Shown: one piece after another, positions 1-4,642 of the stretch
Position numbering within the stretch: the first letter of the stretch is position 1
Layout: the number at the start of each line of letters is the position of its first letter
Made by a program: the position numbers and the translations under genes
Origin: Deferribacterales bacterium
Lineage (GTDB): Bacteria > Chrysiogenota > Deferribacteres > Deferribacterales > JAISNW01
Direction of reading: 5' to 3'
Length of the DNA: 5,141 nucleotides
NCBI GenBank assembly: GCA_025997275.1
Contig: BNUJ01000099.1
Location: 1-5,141, forward strand
Notes under the pieces: model-generated
What the model was told of the DNA's origin: nothing
The model's database searches: none
What the model saw: the letters and a program-made list of their open reading frames with translations, nothing else

Positions 1-1
1 A

Positions 2-274
2 CGAATGAGCTTTGGCACGGTCTATCGCAATCTCCAAATTCTTGAGGAAGAGGGAGAAATCGTTGCAGTAGAGGCAGACCCTGAATTTGTGCGCTATGAT
101 AGGAGGTTGGAGCCTCATTATCATTTGCATTGTAAGAAGTGCAATAAGGTTTTTGATATTCCCATCCTGTATGATACGGAACTTGACGTAACAGTAGAGA
201 GAGATAGTGACTTTGAGATAGGTTATCATTCAATAACATTTGAGGGACTTTGCTACTCTTGTAAAGACACATAA
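2..274 (+). CDS. Fur/PerR-family metal-dependent transcriptional regulator (5' partial)
   Basis: This is the C-terminal 90 or so codons of a Fur-superfamily repressor; the frame is open to the window edge, so roughly 40-50 N-terminal residues of a usual ~140 are missing and the ATG at 5 is internal. Counting from that Met, residues 2-17 (SFGTVYRNLQILEEEG) are the recognition helix and turn of the winged helix that binds the operator. Residues 31-51 hold YD, HYH and a terminal Asp (D32, H38, H40, D51); their spacing matches the D85/H91/H93/D104 regulatory-metal ligands of Bacillus PerR. Two CxxC pairs (C43/C46 and C83/C86) form the structural zinc site. The Asp at the last ligand position favours a PerR-like peroxide or metal sensor over Fur, but the fifth ligand (H37-equivalent) is outside the window, so the exact class is inference. 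Known family members bind AT-rich inverted repeats, which makes the repeat at 318-344 relevant. Confidence 0.93.
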   Translation, partial: RMSFGTVYRNLQILEEEGEIVAVEADPEFVRYDRRLEPHYHLHCKKCNKVFDIPILYDTELDVTVERDSDFEIGYHSITFEGLCYSCKDT

Positions 275-317
275 AAAATTATGTGAGTATATTGATGTTT
301 AATTGATTTTTATAGAA

Positions 318-344
318 TATTAGTAATCATTCCGATTACTAATA
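318..344. promoter_or_regulatory. Perfect 11-bp inverted repeat, candidate operator
   Basis: TATTAGTAATC (318-328) is mirrored exactly by GATTACTAATA (334-344) around the 5-base spacer ATTCC. It lies 40 bases upstream of the PTPS-like gene. No U-run follows and the arms are AT-rich, so a dimeric repressor site fits better than a terminator. A weak promoter, TTGATG (292-297) and TAGAAT (313-318) with a short 15-base spacer, would place the repeat over the transcription start. The adjacent Fur/PerR-type gene is an obvious candidate binder, but the layout is not a textbook Fur or PerR box, so the regulator is unassigned. Confidence 0.5.
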
Positions 345-371
345 AATAGAAGGTCGGCGGACTAAAAACGC

Positions 372-377
372 GGAGGG
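372..377 (+). promoter_or_regulatory. Ribosome binding site of the PTPS-like gene
   Basis: GGAGGG lies 7 bases before the ATG at 385. It is the strongest Shine-Dalgarno sequence in the first 3 kb of the window and fixes the start of the downstream gene. By contrast prfA and prmC have none. Confidence 0.75.
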
Positions 378-384
378 TTATATT

Positions 385-867
385 ATGGTTATTCAAACTA
401 GGCTTACTATGGAGTATGCGCATCGGTTTCTGAATCACACAGGTGAGGCACAGTATCTGCATGGACATCACGGCGAATTGAACATTGAGGTTGAGGGTGT
501 CGTTGATGAACGTGGTTTTGTAAAACCTGTTAAGGATTTACAGGCAGTTGTTTGGGACGTTATGCAAAACTTTGACCATGCGCTCTTGTTGCAAGACTGC
601 GACCCATTGCTACAGCCGATTCTTGATGTTTATGAGAAACAGGGCATCAAGGGCGGGCATAAGGACAACACACAGCGTGGCACAGCATTCAAATGTGAAC
701 TTGGTTATGCAGTGCCAGAATGCCGTCTTGTTGTTACTAAAAAGATTTCAACCTGCGAAAACCTTGTGGAGTTGTTCCACATGCTATTAAAAGACAAGCT
801 GAAGATAAAGAGCCTGCGTTTTCAGTCTAATACTAGAAACTTGATTGCTGCTAAGGCAGAATATTAA
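385..867 (+). CDS. 6-pyruvoyl-tetrahydropterin synthase / QueD-fold protein, catalytic residues altered
   Basis: The PTPS/QueD family converts dihydroneopterin triphosphate to a pterin used for queuosine or other pterin pathways in the cytoplasm. Family marks are visible: YAHRF (H13) and LHGHHG (H26, H28) give the three zinc histidines; G44-D51 resembles the G-x-V-x-D-x-x-x-L strand; NFDHALL (D64-H65) is the Asp-His pair; S122-L127 (STCENL) matches the PTSENL helix start; and the C-terminal LRF...AEY strand ends the fold. Two expected residues differ by my hand alignment. The catalytic Cys four residues before the HGH is Ala22 (neighbour E21 is acidic), and the pterin-anchoring Glu of VxVxET is replaced around S148. 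At 160 residues it exceeds E. coli QueD (121), with about 40 extra residues (77-120) in mid-protein. It may be a divergent paralogue with another substrate, so no gene symbol is given. A strong GGAGGG supports the start, and the gene stands alone between an inverted repeat and a hairpin. Confidence 0.82.
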   Translation: MVIQTRLTMEYAHRFLNHTGEAQYLHGHHGELNIEVEGVVDERGFVKPVKDLQAVVWDVMQNFDHALLLQDCDPLLQPILDVYEKQGIKGGHKDNTQRGTAFKCELGYAVPECRLVVTKKISTCENLVELFHMLLKDKLKIKSLRFQSNTRNLIAAKAEY

Positions 868-872
868 GAGGA

Positions 873-900
873 TGGGGGAGAATATGTGTTTTCTCCCCCA
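873..900 (+). terminator. GC-rich hairpin after the PTPS-like gene, probable terminator
   Basis: TGGGGGAGAA (873-882) pairs perfectly with TTCTCCCCCA (891-900) around an 8-base loop, starting 5 bases after the stop codon. The position suits transcript termination or 3'-end protection. A clean U-run is missing: the following bases are CCAACTTTCC. Intrinsic termination may therefore be weak. Confidence 0.6.
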
Positions 901-954
901 CCAACTTTCCTCTACAGCTATGCTTGCTAATAATTAGAAGATAAGGGATTTTAC

Positions 955-982
955 TTGACTTATCTCAAATAATGTTTAATAT
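955..982 (+). promoter_or_regulatory. Candidate sigma70-type promoter for prfA-prmC
   Basis: TTGACT (955-960, 5 of 6 matches to TTGACA) is followed after 16 bases by TAATAT (977-982). TATTAT at 980-985 is an alternative -10 but needs a 19-base spacer. It lies just after the hairpin that ends the previous gene, as expected for a new transcription unit. Transcription would begin near 989-992, at or beside the prfA start codons. A 7-bp inverted repeat, AGATAAG (939-945) and CTTATCT (959-965), brackets the -35 element. Confidence 0.45.
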
Positions 983-985
983 TAT

Positions 986-2062
986 ATGACTATGTTTGAT
1001 AAGCTGGAGGAGGTAGCTAAGCACTACGATGAGGTAAGTATTCAGATGTCCGACCCTGCAGTTATTGCTGAAAGGGCGGTTTTTCAGAGGCTTGCTAAAG
1101 AACATTCTGATATGGAAGATGTCGTGGGCTTATACCGCGAATGGAAAAGACTGAAAGCTGCACATAGCGAAGCTGACCAAATATTAAGAAGTTCGTCTGA
1201 CAAAGACATGCAGGAGCTTGCACATCAAGAGATGGCGGACACAGCTCAGAGAATGGCAGAGTTAGAACAAGCTATGCGACTTCAGTTGCTCCCTAAAGAC
1301 CCCTATGATGATAAAAATATATATTTAGAAATACGTGCTGGCACTGGTGGCGATGAGGCGTCCCTCTTTGCGGCTGATTTACTGCGGATGTATTCTAGGT
1401 TTGCCGATTTGCAGAACTGGAAAGTTGAAACAGTAGATGCTAACGAAACTGGAGTAGGCGGATATAAAGAAGTAGTCCTATTGATTAAAGGGCGTGGTGC
1501 ATATAGTCGCCTTAAATACGAAGGGGGCGGGCATAGGGTGCAAAGAATACCCGATACAGAAGCATCAGGCAGAATACATACCTCTGCTTGCACGGTGGCA
1601 GTGTTGCCAGAGGCTGATGATGTGGACGTTGCCATTGATAATAAAGATTTACGAGTAGATGTATATCGTTCAGGCGGTGCGGGTGGGCAGCACGTTAATA
1701 CCACGGACTCCGCTGTGCGCATAACACACATTCCAACTGGCATAGTGGTGACCTGTCAAGACGAACGTAGTCAGATTAAAAATAAAGACAAGGCTATGAA
1801 GCTCCTTAAATCAAAACTGCTTGAGGATAAAATCAACAAACAGGCTAATGAGCGGGCAGAGACGCGCAAGTTGCAGGTCGGCTCTGGCGACAGAAGCGAG
1901 CGGATACGCACCTACAATTTTCCGCAAAATAGAATGACCGACCATAGAATCAATATGACTGTGTATAGCCTTGATAGGGTAATGGAAGGTGAGATAAACG
2001 AAATATTGCAAAATCTCAACACCTTTGACCAGGCGGAAAAGCTAAAGGCGGCTGGGGTATAA
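986..2062 (+). CDS. prfA: Peptide chain release factor 1 (RF1)
   Basis: RF1 recognises UAA and UAG stop codons in the ribosomal A site and triggers hydrolysis of peptidyl-tRNA. The protein of 358 residues has the full family length (E. coli 360). The N-terminal helical domain covers about residues 1-100. The region from LLPKDPYDD (101-109) through EIRAGTGGDEASLF (115-128) is highly conserved. The stop-codon reading tripeptide is P189-D190-T191, the PxT form of RF1 and not SPF of RF2. The catalytic loop SGGAGGQHVNTTDS carries G233-G234-Q235, and the conserved GSGDRSERIRTYNFPQ follows at 299-314. No Shine-Dalgarno sequence precedes either candidate start. ATG 986 gives MTMFDKLEEV; ATG 992 gives MFDKLEEV, which resembles many RF1 N-termini and would suit a leaderless message from the promoter at 955-982. 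I keep the outer start, but 992 is about equally likely. prmC follows 9 bases after the stop codon. Confidence 0.98.
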   Translation: MTMFDKLEEVAKHYDEVSIQMSDPAVIAERAVFQRLAKEHSDMEDVVGLYREWKRLKAAHSEADQILRSSSDKDMQELAHQEMADTAQRMAELEQAMRLQLLPKDPYDDKNIYLEIRAGTGGDEASLFAADLLRMYSRFADLQNWKVETVDANETGVGGYKEVVLLIKGRGAYSRLKYEGGGHRVQRIPDTEASGRIHTSACTVAVLPEADDVDVAIDNKDLRVDVYRSGGAGGQHVNTTDSAVRITHIPTGIVVTCQDERSQIKNKDKAMKLLKSKLLEDKINKQANERAETRKLQVGSGDRSERIRTYNFPQNRMTDHRINMTVYSLDRVMEGEINEILQNLNTFDQAEKLKAAGV

Positions 2063-2071
2063 CTACTAGCT

Positions 2072-2920
2072 ATGGCATTTAGTATATCATCTAGTATATT
2101 TCTACAAAAATTGCGCGATATGGGCATTTCACGCGTTGATGCTGTGGAGCTTATCTCATATCTAACAGGTTCTGCCTACCAAGATGTGGCTCAAGACCCT
2201 AATATATGGCAGGTAGATGATGGCGATGTTGCTATTGTAATTGAGAAATTAAAACGAGAAGTGCCTATCCCATATATTACACACCGCAAAGAGTTTTATG
2301 GGTATGAGTTTGCAGTCAATGCTGACACGCTTATCCCACGTGCTGACACCGAAACACTTGTAAATGCAGTATTAAGCGATGTTAAAAGTACTGATAGTGC
2401 TCACGTTGTTGACCTATACACAGGCAGTGGCTGTATATTGCTCACATTACTAAAAGAACTTCCAGAGGCTGCGGGCATTGGCATAGATATATCGCCTAGA
2501 GCACTTACTCTGGCACAAAGCAATGCTGGCAAATTAAAATTAGACAGCAGGGCTAGTTTTATCCAATACGATATATTAGATGGTAAATTTAACCTGTCTA
2601 AAGTTCTTGCTAATGTTGCCCATTCAGCTAGTATTATAACGGCTAATCCGCCTTATGTTTCAAAGGAAGAATATGCTAAATGTGACAGAGCAGTTCATTA
2701 TGAGCCAAAAATTGCATTGGTAGCAGACGATGAGGGGTTTGCCCATATAAAACATCTATTAGAACTTATCTCAAAACTGAAAAATAGCCCAACTTTTTAT
2801 ATTGAAATTGGCTACATGCAGGCAAACCGCGTAAGCGAACTTGCGGACTCGCTTGGGCTGACGATAGATATTATAAAAGATTTGGCTGGGAATGACAGGG
2901 TGTTAAAGGTGCTGTCATAA
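2072..2920 (+). CDS. prmC: Release factor glutamine N5-methyltransferase (PrmC/HemK)
   Basis: PrmC uses S-adenosylmethionine to methylate the glutamine of the GGQ motif in RF1 and RF2, raising their termination efficiency. The 282 residues match the family (E. coli 277). Order of features: an N-terminal helical substrate-binding domain (1-70), the signature PYITHRKEFYG (67-77) leading to LIPRADTETLV (87-97), the SAM-binding loop DLYTGSG (114-120), an acidic strand end GIDIS (137-141), the catalytic NPPY (192-195) that holds the target glutamine, and the C-terminal EIGYMQ (245-250) and DLAGNDRV (270-277). The usual RPETE is RADTE here, and the usual DLGTGSG is DLYTGSG; both are mild variants, not inactivating changes. 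It sits 9 bases after prfA, its substrate gene, without its own Shine-Dalgarno sequence, so translation probably depends on coupling to prfA. No clear terminator follows. Confidence 0.97.
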   Translation: MAFSISSSIFLQKLRDMGISRVDAVELISYLTGSAYQDVAQDPNIWQVDDGDVAIVIEKLKREVPIPYITHRKEFYGYEFAVNADTLIPRADTETLVNAVLSDVKSTDSAHVVDLYTGSGCILLTLLKELPEAAGIGIDISPRALTLAQSNAGKLKLDSRASFIQYDILDGKFNLSKVLANVAHSASIITANPPYVSKEEYAKCDRAVHYEPKIALVADDEGFAHIKHLLELISKLKNSPTFYIEIGYMQANRVSELADSLGLTIDIIKDLAGNDRVLKVLS

Positions 2921-2965
2921 ACGTTTGGGTTATGCTGTATAATTTTAATTTTTCCAAATTTTCTC

Positions 2966-2994
2966 TTGACAGCCTTATTTTGTAATTGTATAAA
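2966..2994 (+). promoter_or_regulatory. Near-consensus sigma70-type promoter of the envelope operon
   Basis: TTGACA (2966-2971) is a perfect -35 box, followed by exactly 17 bases and TATAAA (2989-2994), a 5-of-6 match to the -10 box. Transcription is expected near 3001, giving a 5' leader of about 77 bases before the ATG at 3078. It is by far the best promoter in the window and marks the boundary between the prfA-prmC unit and the membrane/lipoprotein cluster. Confidence 0.8.
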
Positions 2995-3017
2995 GGTGCT
3001 ATTAAGGTGCGTGTTTC

Positions 3018-3035
3018 ATATTATTGCAATAATAT
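3018..3035. promoter_or_regulatory. 18-bp perfect palindrome in the 5' leader, candidate operator
   Basis: ATATTATTG (3018-3026) is followed directly by its reverse complement CAATAATAT (3027-3035) with no spacer. It begins about 24 bases downstream of the -10 box, within the expected leader. A palindrome without a loop is a poor RNA hairpin but a good site for a symmetric DNA-binding dimer, so a repressor that blocks early elongation is the simplest reading. The regulator is unknown. Confidence 0.45.
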
Positions 3036-3048
3036 AGGCGATAATCCG

Positions 3049-3081
3049 ATGACTAGGGGTATAACGGAGATATATATATGA
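3049..3081 (+). CDS. Possible 10-residue leader peptide (MTRGITEIYI)
   Basis: A short frame starts with ATGACTAG, the same eight bases that open the downstream gene, and ends at a TGA that overlaps the ATG of that gene in the arrangement ATGA (3078-3081). Such an overlap would allow translational coupling. No strong Shine-Dalgarno sequence precedes it, and the GGAG that serves the next gene lies inside it, so it may simply be chance. Confidence 0.2.
   Translation: MTRGITEIYI
3066..3069 (+). promoter_or_regulatory. Ribosome binding site favouring the upstream start at 3078
   Basis: GGAG lies 8 bases before ATG 3078. The in-frame repeat start at ATG 3144 has only a GGA (3133-3135) in the equivalent place. 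The better match decides for the longer protein, though both starts could be used. Confidence 0.6.
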
Positions 3082-3159
3082 CTAGATTGCGTACGTGGAA
3101 GTATATAATTTCTAAAAGATTTGATATATACTGGATAGTATATATGACTAGATTGCGTA
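3073..3159 (+). repeat. 21-bp exact direct repeat containing a start codon (MTRLR)
   Basis: The bases at 3073-3093 recur exactly at 3139-3159, 66 bases (22 codons) later. Both copies carry TATATATG followed by ACTAGATTGCGTA, and so encode MTRLR in the same frame. Looser similarity extends upstream into the ribosome-binding region: CGGAGATATATATATG compared with TGGATAGTATATATG. The core ATGACTAG also occurs at 3049-3056. This looks like a local duplication of a translation-initiation segment. Confidence 0.85.
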
Positions 3160-3638
3160 TGATTACGAATAGCTTGTTTTTTAGAATGCTTCTTAAACCT
3201 TTATTGGCAGTGCTTTTTATCTTTTTTTGTTGTATCTTATGTCTTGCCTATGCATTAGTCAATACAGTTACATTAGCCGCTCCGCTTGAGCTCAAGTCTC
3301 TTGTCTATAAAACTAGTATAGAAGAAGTTCACCATTTTTATCTTCGCAAGTATTTTCGCAAGTATTTTTATGGTCACACTTATTATGAGGTGAAGCATTG
3401 GGCTCGTTATAATGGCGGTGCATATTCTGATAGTCAACTTAAATTAAATGATGTTCCTGAAATTGTTGATATCTATATTGAAAATGACAAATTTTTTGTC
3501 GTTTTGCCTGCCAACACAACAATAGTGGAGAAAAATATAAATATAGAACCAGAACGTATCCATTATTCAGCAGATAGAGTGCTTTACCAATATCCAATTG
3601 CTATAGAGTTTAAAAAAGAATGGAAACAAGGTAAATAA
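3078..3638 (+). CDS. Uncharacterised single-pass membrane protein
   Basis: I recognise no family. The 186-residue product has a basic N-terminus rich in Arg and Lys, a strongly hydrophobic segment at about 41-63 (PLLAVLFIFFCCILCLAYALV), and a C-terminal domain of about 120 residues that should lie outside the cytoplasm by the positive-inside rule. That domain is rich in Tyr, His and aromatic residues and holds the tandem RKYFRKYF (90-97). After the membrane segment a cleavage near TLAAP (65-69) is conceivable, but the long N-region makes an uncleaved anchor more likely. The start at 3078 is chosen because GGAG precedes it at 8 bases; M23 (ATG 3144) is a duplicated start giving a 164-residue form with a more conventional N-region. 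It is the first gene of the envelope cluster and lies 2 bases before the next gene. Codon use is much more AT-rich than in prfA and prmC. Confidence 0.75.
   Translation: MTRLRTWKYIISKRFDIYWIVYMTRLRMITNSLFFRMLLKPLLAVLFIFFCCILCLAYALVNTVTLAAPLELKSLVYKTSIEEVHHFYLRKYFRKYFYGHTYYEVKHWARYNGGAYSDSQLKLNDVPEIVDIYIENDKFFVVLPANTTIVEKNINIEPERIHYSADRVLYQYPIAIEFKKEWKQGK
3345..3368 (+). repeat. Tandem 12-bp duplication in coding sequence (RKYF twice)
   Basis: CGCAAGTATTTT occurs twice back to back (3345-3356 and 3357-3368), preceded by TT so that the repeat phase could be slipped by two bases. It keeps the reading frame and yields RKYFRKYF in the extracytoplasmic domain. Replication slippage is the likely origin. 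Confidence 0.85.
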
Positions 3639-3640
3639 TT

Positions 3641-4027
3641 TTGTCAAGATTTAATATAATTGCTATTATTGAAGTCATTTTTATTATTTTTTGTGTTACA
3701 GCCATAATTATGGGAATATATACAAGTTTTTATAGAGTTGTTTTGGCAATGCTTGGCGGTTGCATAGTAAATCTTGCATTCGTTTTTGATTTTTTGTTGA
3801 GCGATGAATCAACTTTTGTTATGTACGAGGGAAATAAGTTGTTTTTAACTTTTTTTCTTCTCGTGCCAGACACTGTATGTGTGTATATAATGTATAAAAT
3901 GGTGAAATGGAATAGAATGCATATTACCTTTACATTAGTGCATTATATGGTTGCGATGCCAGCTTTGTTTTATTGGTGCGTTGTTGGTTTGTTGACTATG
4001 ATGTATAGCGATTATTTGATAAAATGA
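3641..4027 (+). CDS. Uncharacterised four-pass membrane protein
   Basis: I recognise no family. The 128-residue protein is almost wholly hydrophobic with four likely membrane segments at about 5-27, 33-53, 67-87 and 95-119. The loops are short: SDESTFVMYEGN at 54-65 carries three acidic residues and KMVKWNRMH at 86-94 is basic, which suggests the latter is cytoplasmic. The start is TTG 3641, 2 bases after the stop of the preceding gene, with AAGG 9 bases upstream. The first ATG (3710) would remove most of the first membrane segment and is less likely. The gene ends in tandem in-frame stops TGA TAA. Close packing with the single-pass protein and the lipoproteins implies co-transcription. It could be the membrane base of an envelope complex, but that is speculation. 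Base composition is very low in GC: 14 of 60 bases at 3661-3720. Confidence 0.72.
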   Translation: MSRFNIIAIIEVIFIIFCVTAIIMGIYTSFYRVVLAMLGGCIVNLAFVFDFLLSDESTFVMYEGNKLFLTFFLLVPDTVCVYIMYKMVKWNRMHITFTLVHYMVAMPALFYWCVVGLLTMMYSDYLIK

Positions 4028-4038
4028 TAACGATAAAT

Positions 4039-4042
4039 GGAG
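4039..4042 (+). promoter_or_regulatory. Ribosome binding site of the 35-residue gene
   Basis: GGAG lies 8 bases before ATG 4051, the same distance as in the first gene of the cluster. It is the main argument that the short frame behind it is translated. Confidence 0.55.
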
Positions 4043-4050
4043 AACTATAA

Positions 4051-4158
4051 ATGACCACTTGCACCATAAAGCTTTTGTTTTCTTTGTTTTTCCTGCTAAT
4101 ATTATTAGTGAGTTATTTGTTTATGCGTATATTAACGACAAATTATGCTCGTATGTAG
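4051..4158 (+). CDS. Small single-pass membrane peptide (35 residues)
   Basis: The product MTTCTIKLLFSLFFLLILLVSYLFMRILTTNYARM reads as one membrane helix: T5 and K7, then a continuous hydrophobic stretch at about 8-25, then R26 and a short polar tail ending in Arg-Met. A GGAG 8 bases before the ATG and a position filling the gap between two cluster genes (23 bases after one stop, 16 before the next start) support it as a gene. C4 followed by hydrophobic residues is not a lipobox. Small helices of this sort often act as accessory subunits of membrane complexes or as toxins; nothing here distinguishes these options. No family recognised. Confidence 0.6.
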   Translation: MTTCTIKLLFSLFFLLILLVSYLFMRILTTNYARM

Positions 4159-4162
4159 TAAT

Positions 4163-4168
4163 GGGGGA
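4163..4168 (+). promoter_or_regulatory. Ribosome binding site fixing the first lipoprotein start at 4175
   Basis: GGGGGA lies 6 bases before ATG 4175. An in-frame ATG at 4145 would bury this site in the coding region and put ten residues ahead of an otherwise ideal signal peptide, so 4175 is preferred. Confidence 0.65.
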
Positions 4169-4174
4169 CTAATT

Positions 4175-4642
4175 ATGAGAAATTATATAAGATTTCTATT
4201 CATAATGCTATTTGCAATAGTTAGTTCCTGTGCTATGGGTGGCGATAGGCTATCTTTTAGCTACGAAGGTCAGCATGAGGGCATAGAAGTATTGCAGGAC
4301 TTCTATGTGAAACCGCCACATGGAACTTCGTGGTTATTGTTTTACGTATATTACTATGAAGACCGTGCTGGATGTGAGCTTTATGATAATAGAATACTAA
4401 CGGTTGAAATTGATAGCAGTTACAAGATAAATACAGACAGTGCTTATCTGCAACTTCAAAATGGTGTTAAGATGCCAGCAAAACTGCTTTCTGTAAAAGA
4501 AATAGATAAAAAACGAGTAGTTAGGTATTATTTTCCAGTCACATGCAATCACCTGCGCAACGCTAAATTTGTGATGTCCGACATATCTAGTGACGGTATC
4601 AAACTATCCCCAGTAGTTGTGAAAATGGAGTTTAAGAAATGA
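4175..4642 (+). CDS. Putative lipoprotein, uncharacterised
   Basis: The 155-residue product begins with a lipoprotein signal peptide: basic MRNYIR, hydrophobic FLFIMLFAI, then the lipobox V16-S17-S18-C19. Cys19 would be lipidated and become the mature N-terminus. Ala at +2 argues for sorting to the outer membrane by the E. coli rule, if that rule applies here. The mature part alternates hydrophobic and polar residues (WLLFYVYYYED, RILTVEID, VVRYYFPVTC), as in a beta-rich fold. It has two further cysteines, C67 and C124, that could form a disulfide. No enzyme motif and no family recognised. The start is set by GGGGGA 6 bases upstream. The stop overlaps the ATG of the second lipoprotein by 4 bases, so the two are probably translationally coupled and made in similar amounts. 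Confidence 0.8.
   Translation: MRNYIRFLFIMLFAIVSSCAMGGDRLSFSYEGQHEGIEVLQDFYVKPPHGTSWLLFYVYYYEDRAGCELYDNRILTVEIDSSYKINTDSAYLQLQNGVKMPAKLLSVKEIDKKRVVRYYFPVTCNHLRNAKFVMSDISSDGIKLSPVVVKMEFKK

Noticed and set aside
345..384. preQ1 riboswitch upstream of the PTPS/QueD-like gene
   Set aside because: The gene family invites it and an A-rich CTAAAAACG precedes the ribosome binding site, but the C-rich stem-loop and the AAAAAACUA-type tail of a preQ1-I aptamer are absent.
548..790. 80-codon + strand frame inside the PTPS-like gene
   Set aside because: It is out of frame with a gene whose motifs are clear, its product has no recognisable features, and it lacks a ribosome binding site.
1303..2127. Three minus-strand open frames over prfA (1303-1743, 1811-2011, 1912-2127)
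   Set aside because: They lie opposite the well-conserved prfA coding frame, show no domain, and have no upstream signals; they are shadows of it.
2892..2918. Terminator at the end of prmC
   Set aside because: ATGACAG and CTGTCAT can form a 7-bp stem, but the loop is 13 bases, the stem lies inside the coding region and no U-run follows. The T-rich stretch at 2941-2965 has no convincing stem before it.
4017..4036. Three GATAA repeats resembling a Fur-type box
   Set aside because: They straddle a stop codon in the middle of a packed operon with no promoter there, and the spacing is irregular; AT-rich chance is enough.
4037..4054. Five-codon leader MENYK overlapping the 35-residue gene by ATGA
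   Set aside because: Its ATG is inside the likely ribosome binding site of the next gene, and it has none of its own.
4145..4174. Upstream ATG 4145 as the start of the first lipoprotein
   Set aside because: It adds ten residues before the basic signal-peptide start, overlaps the 35-residue gene and places the strong GGGGGA site inside coding sequence.
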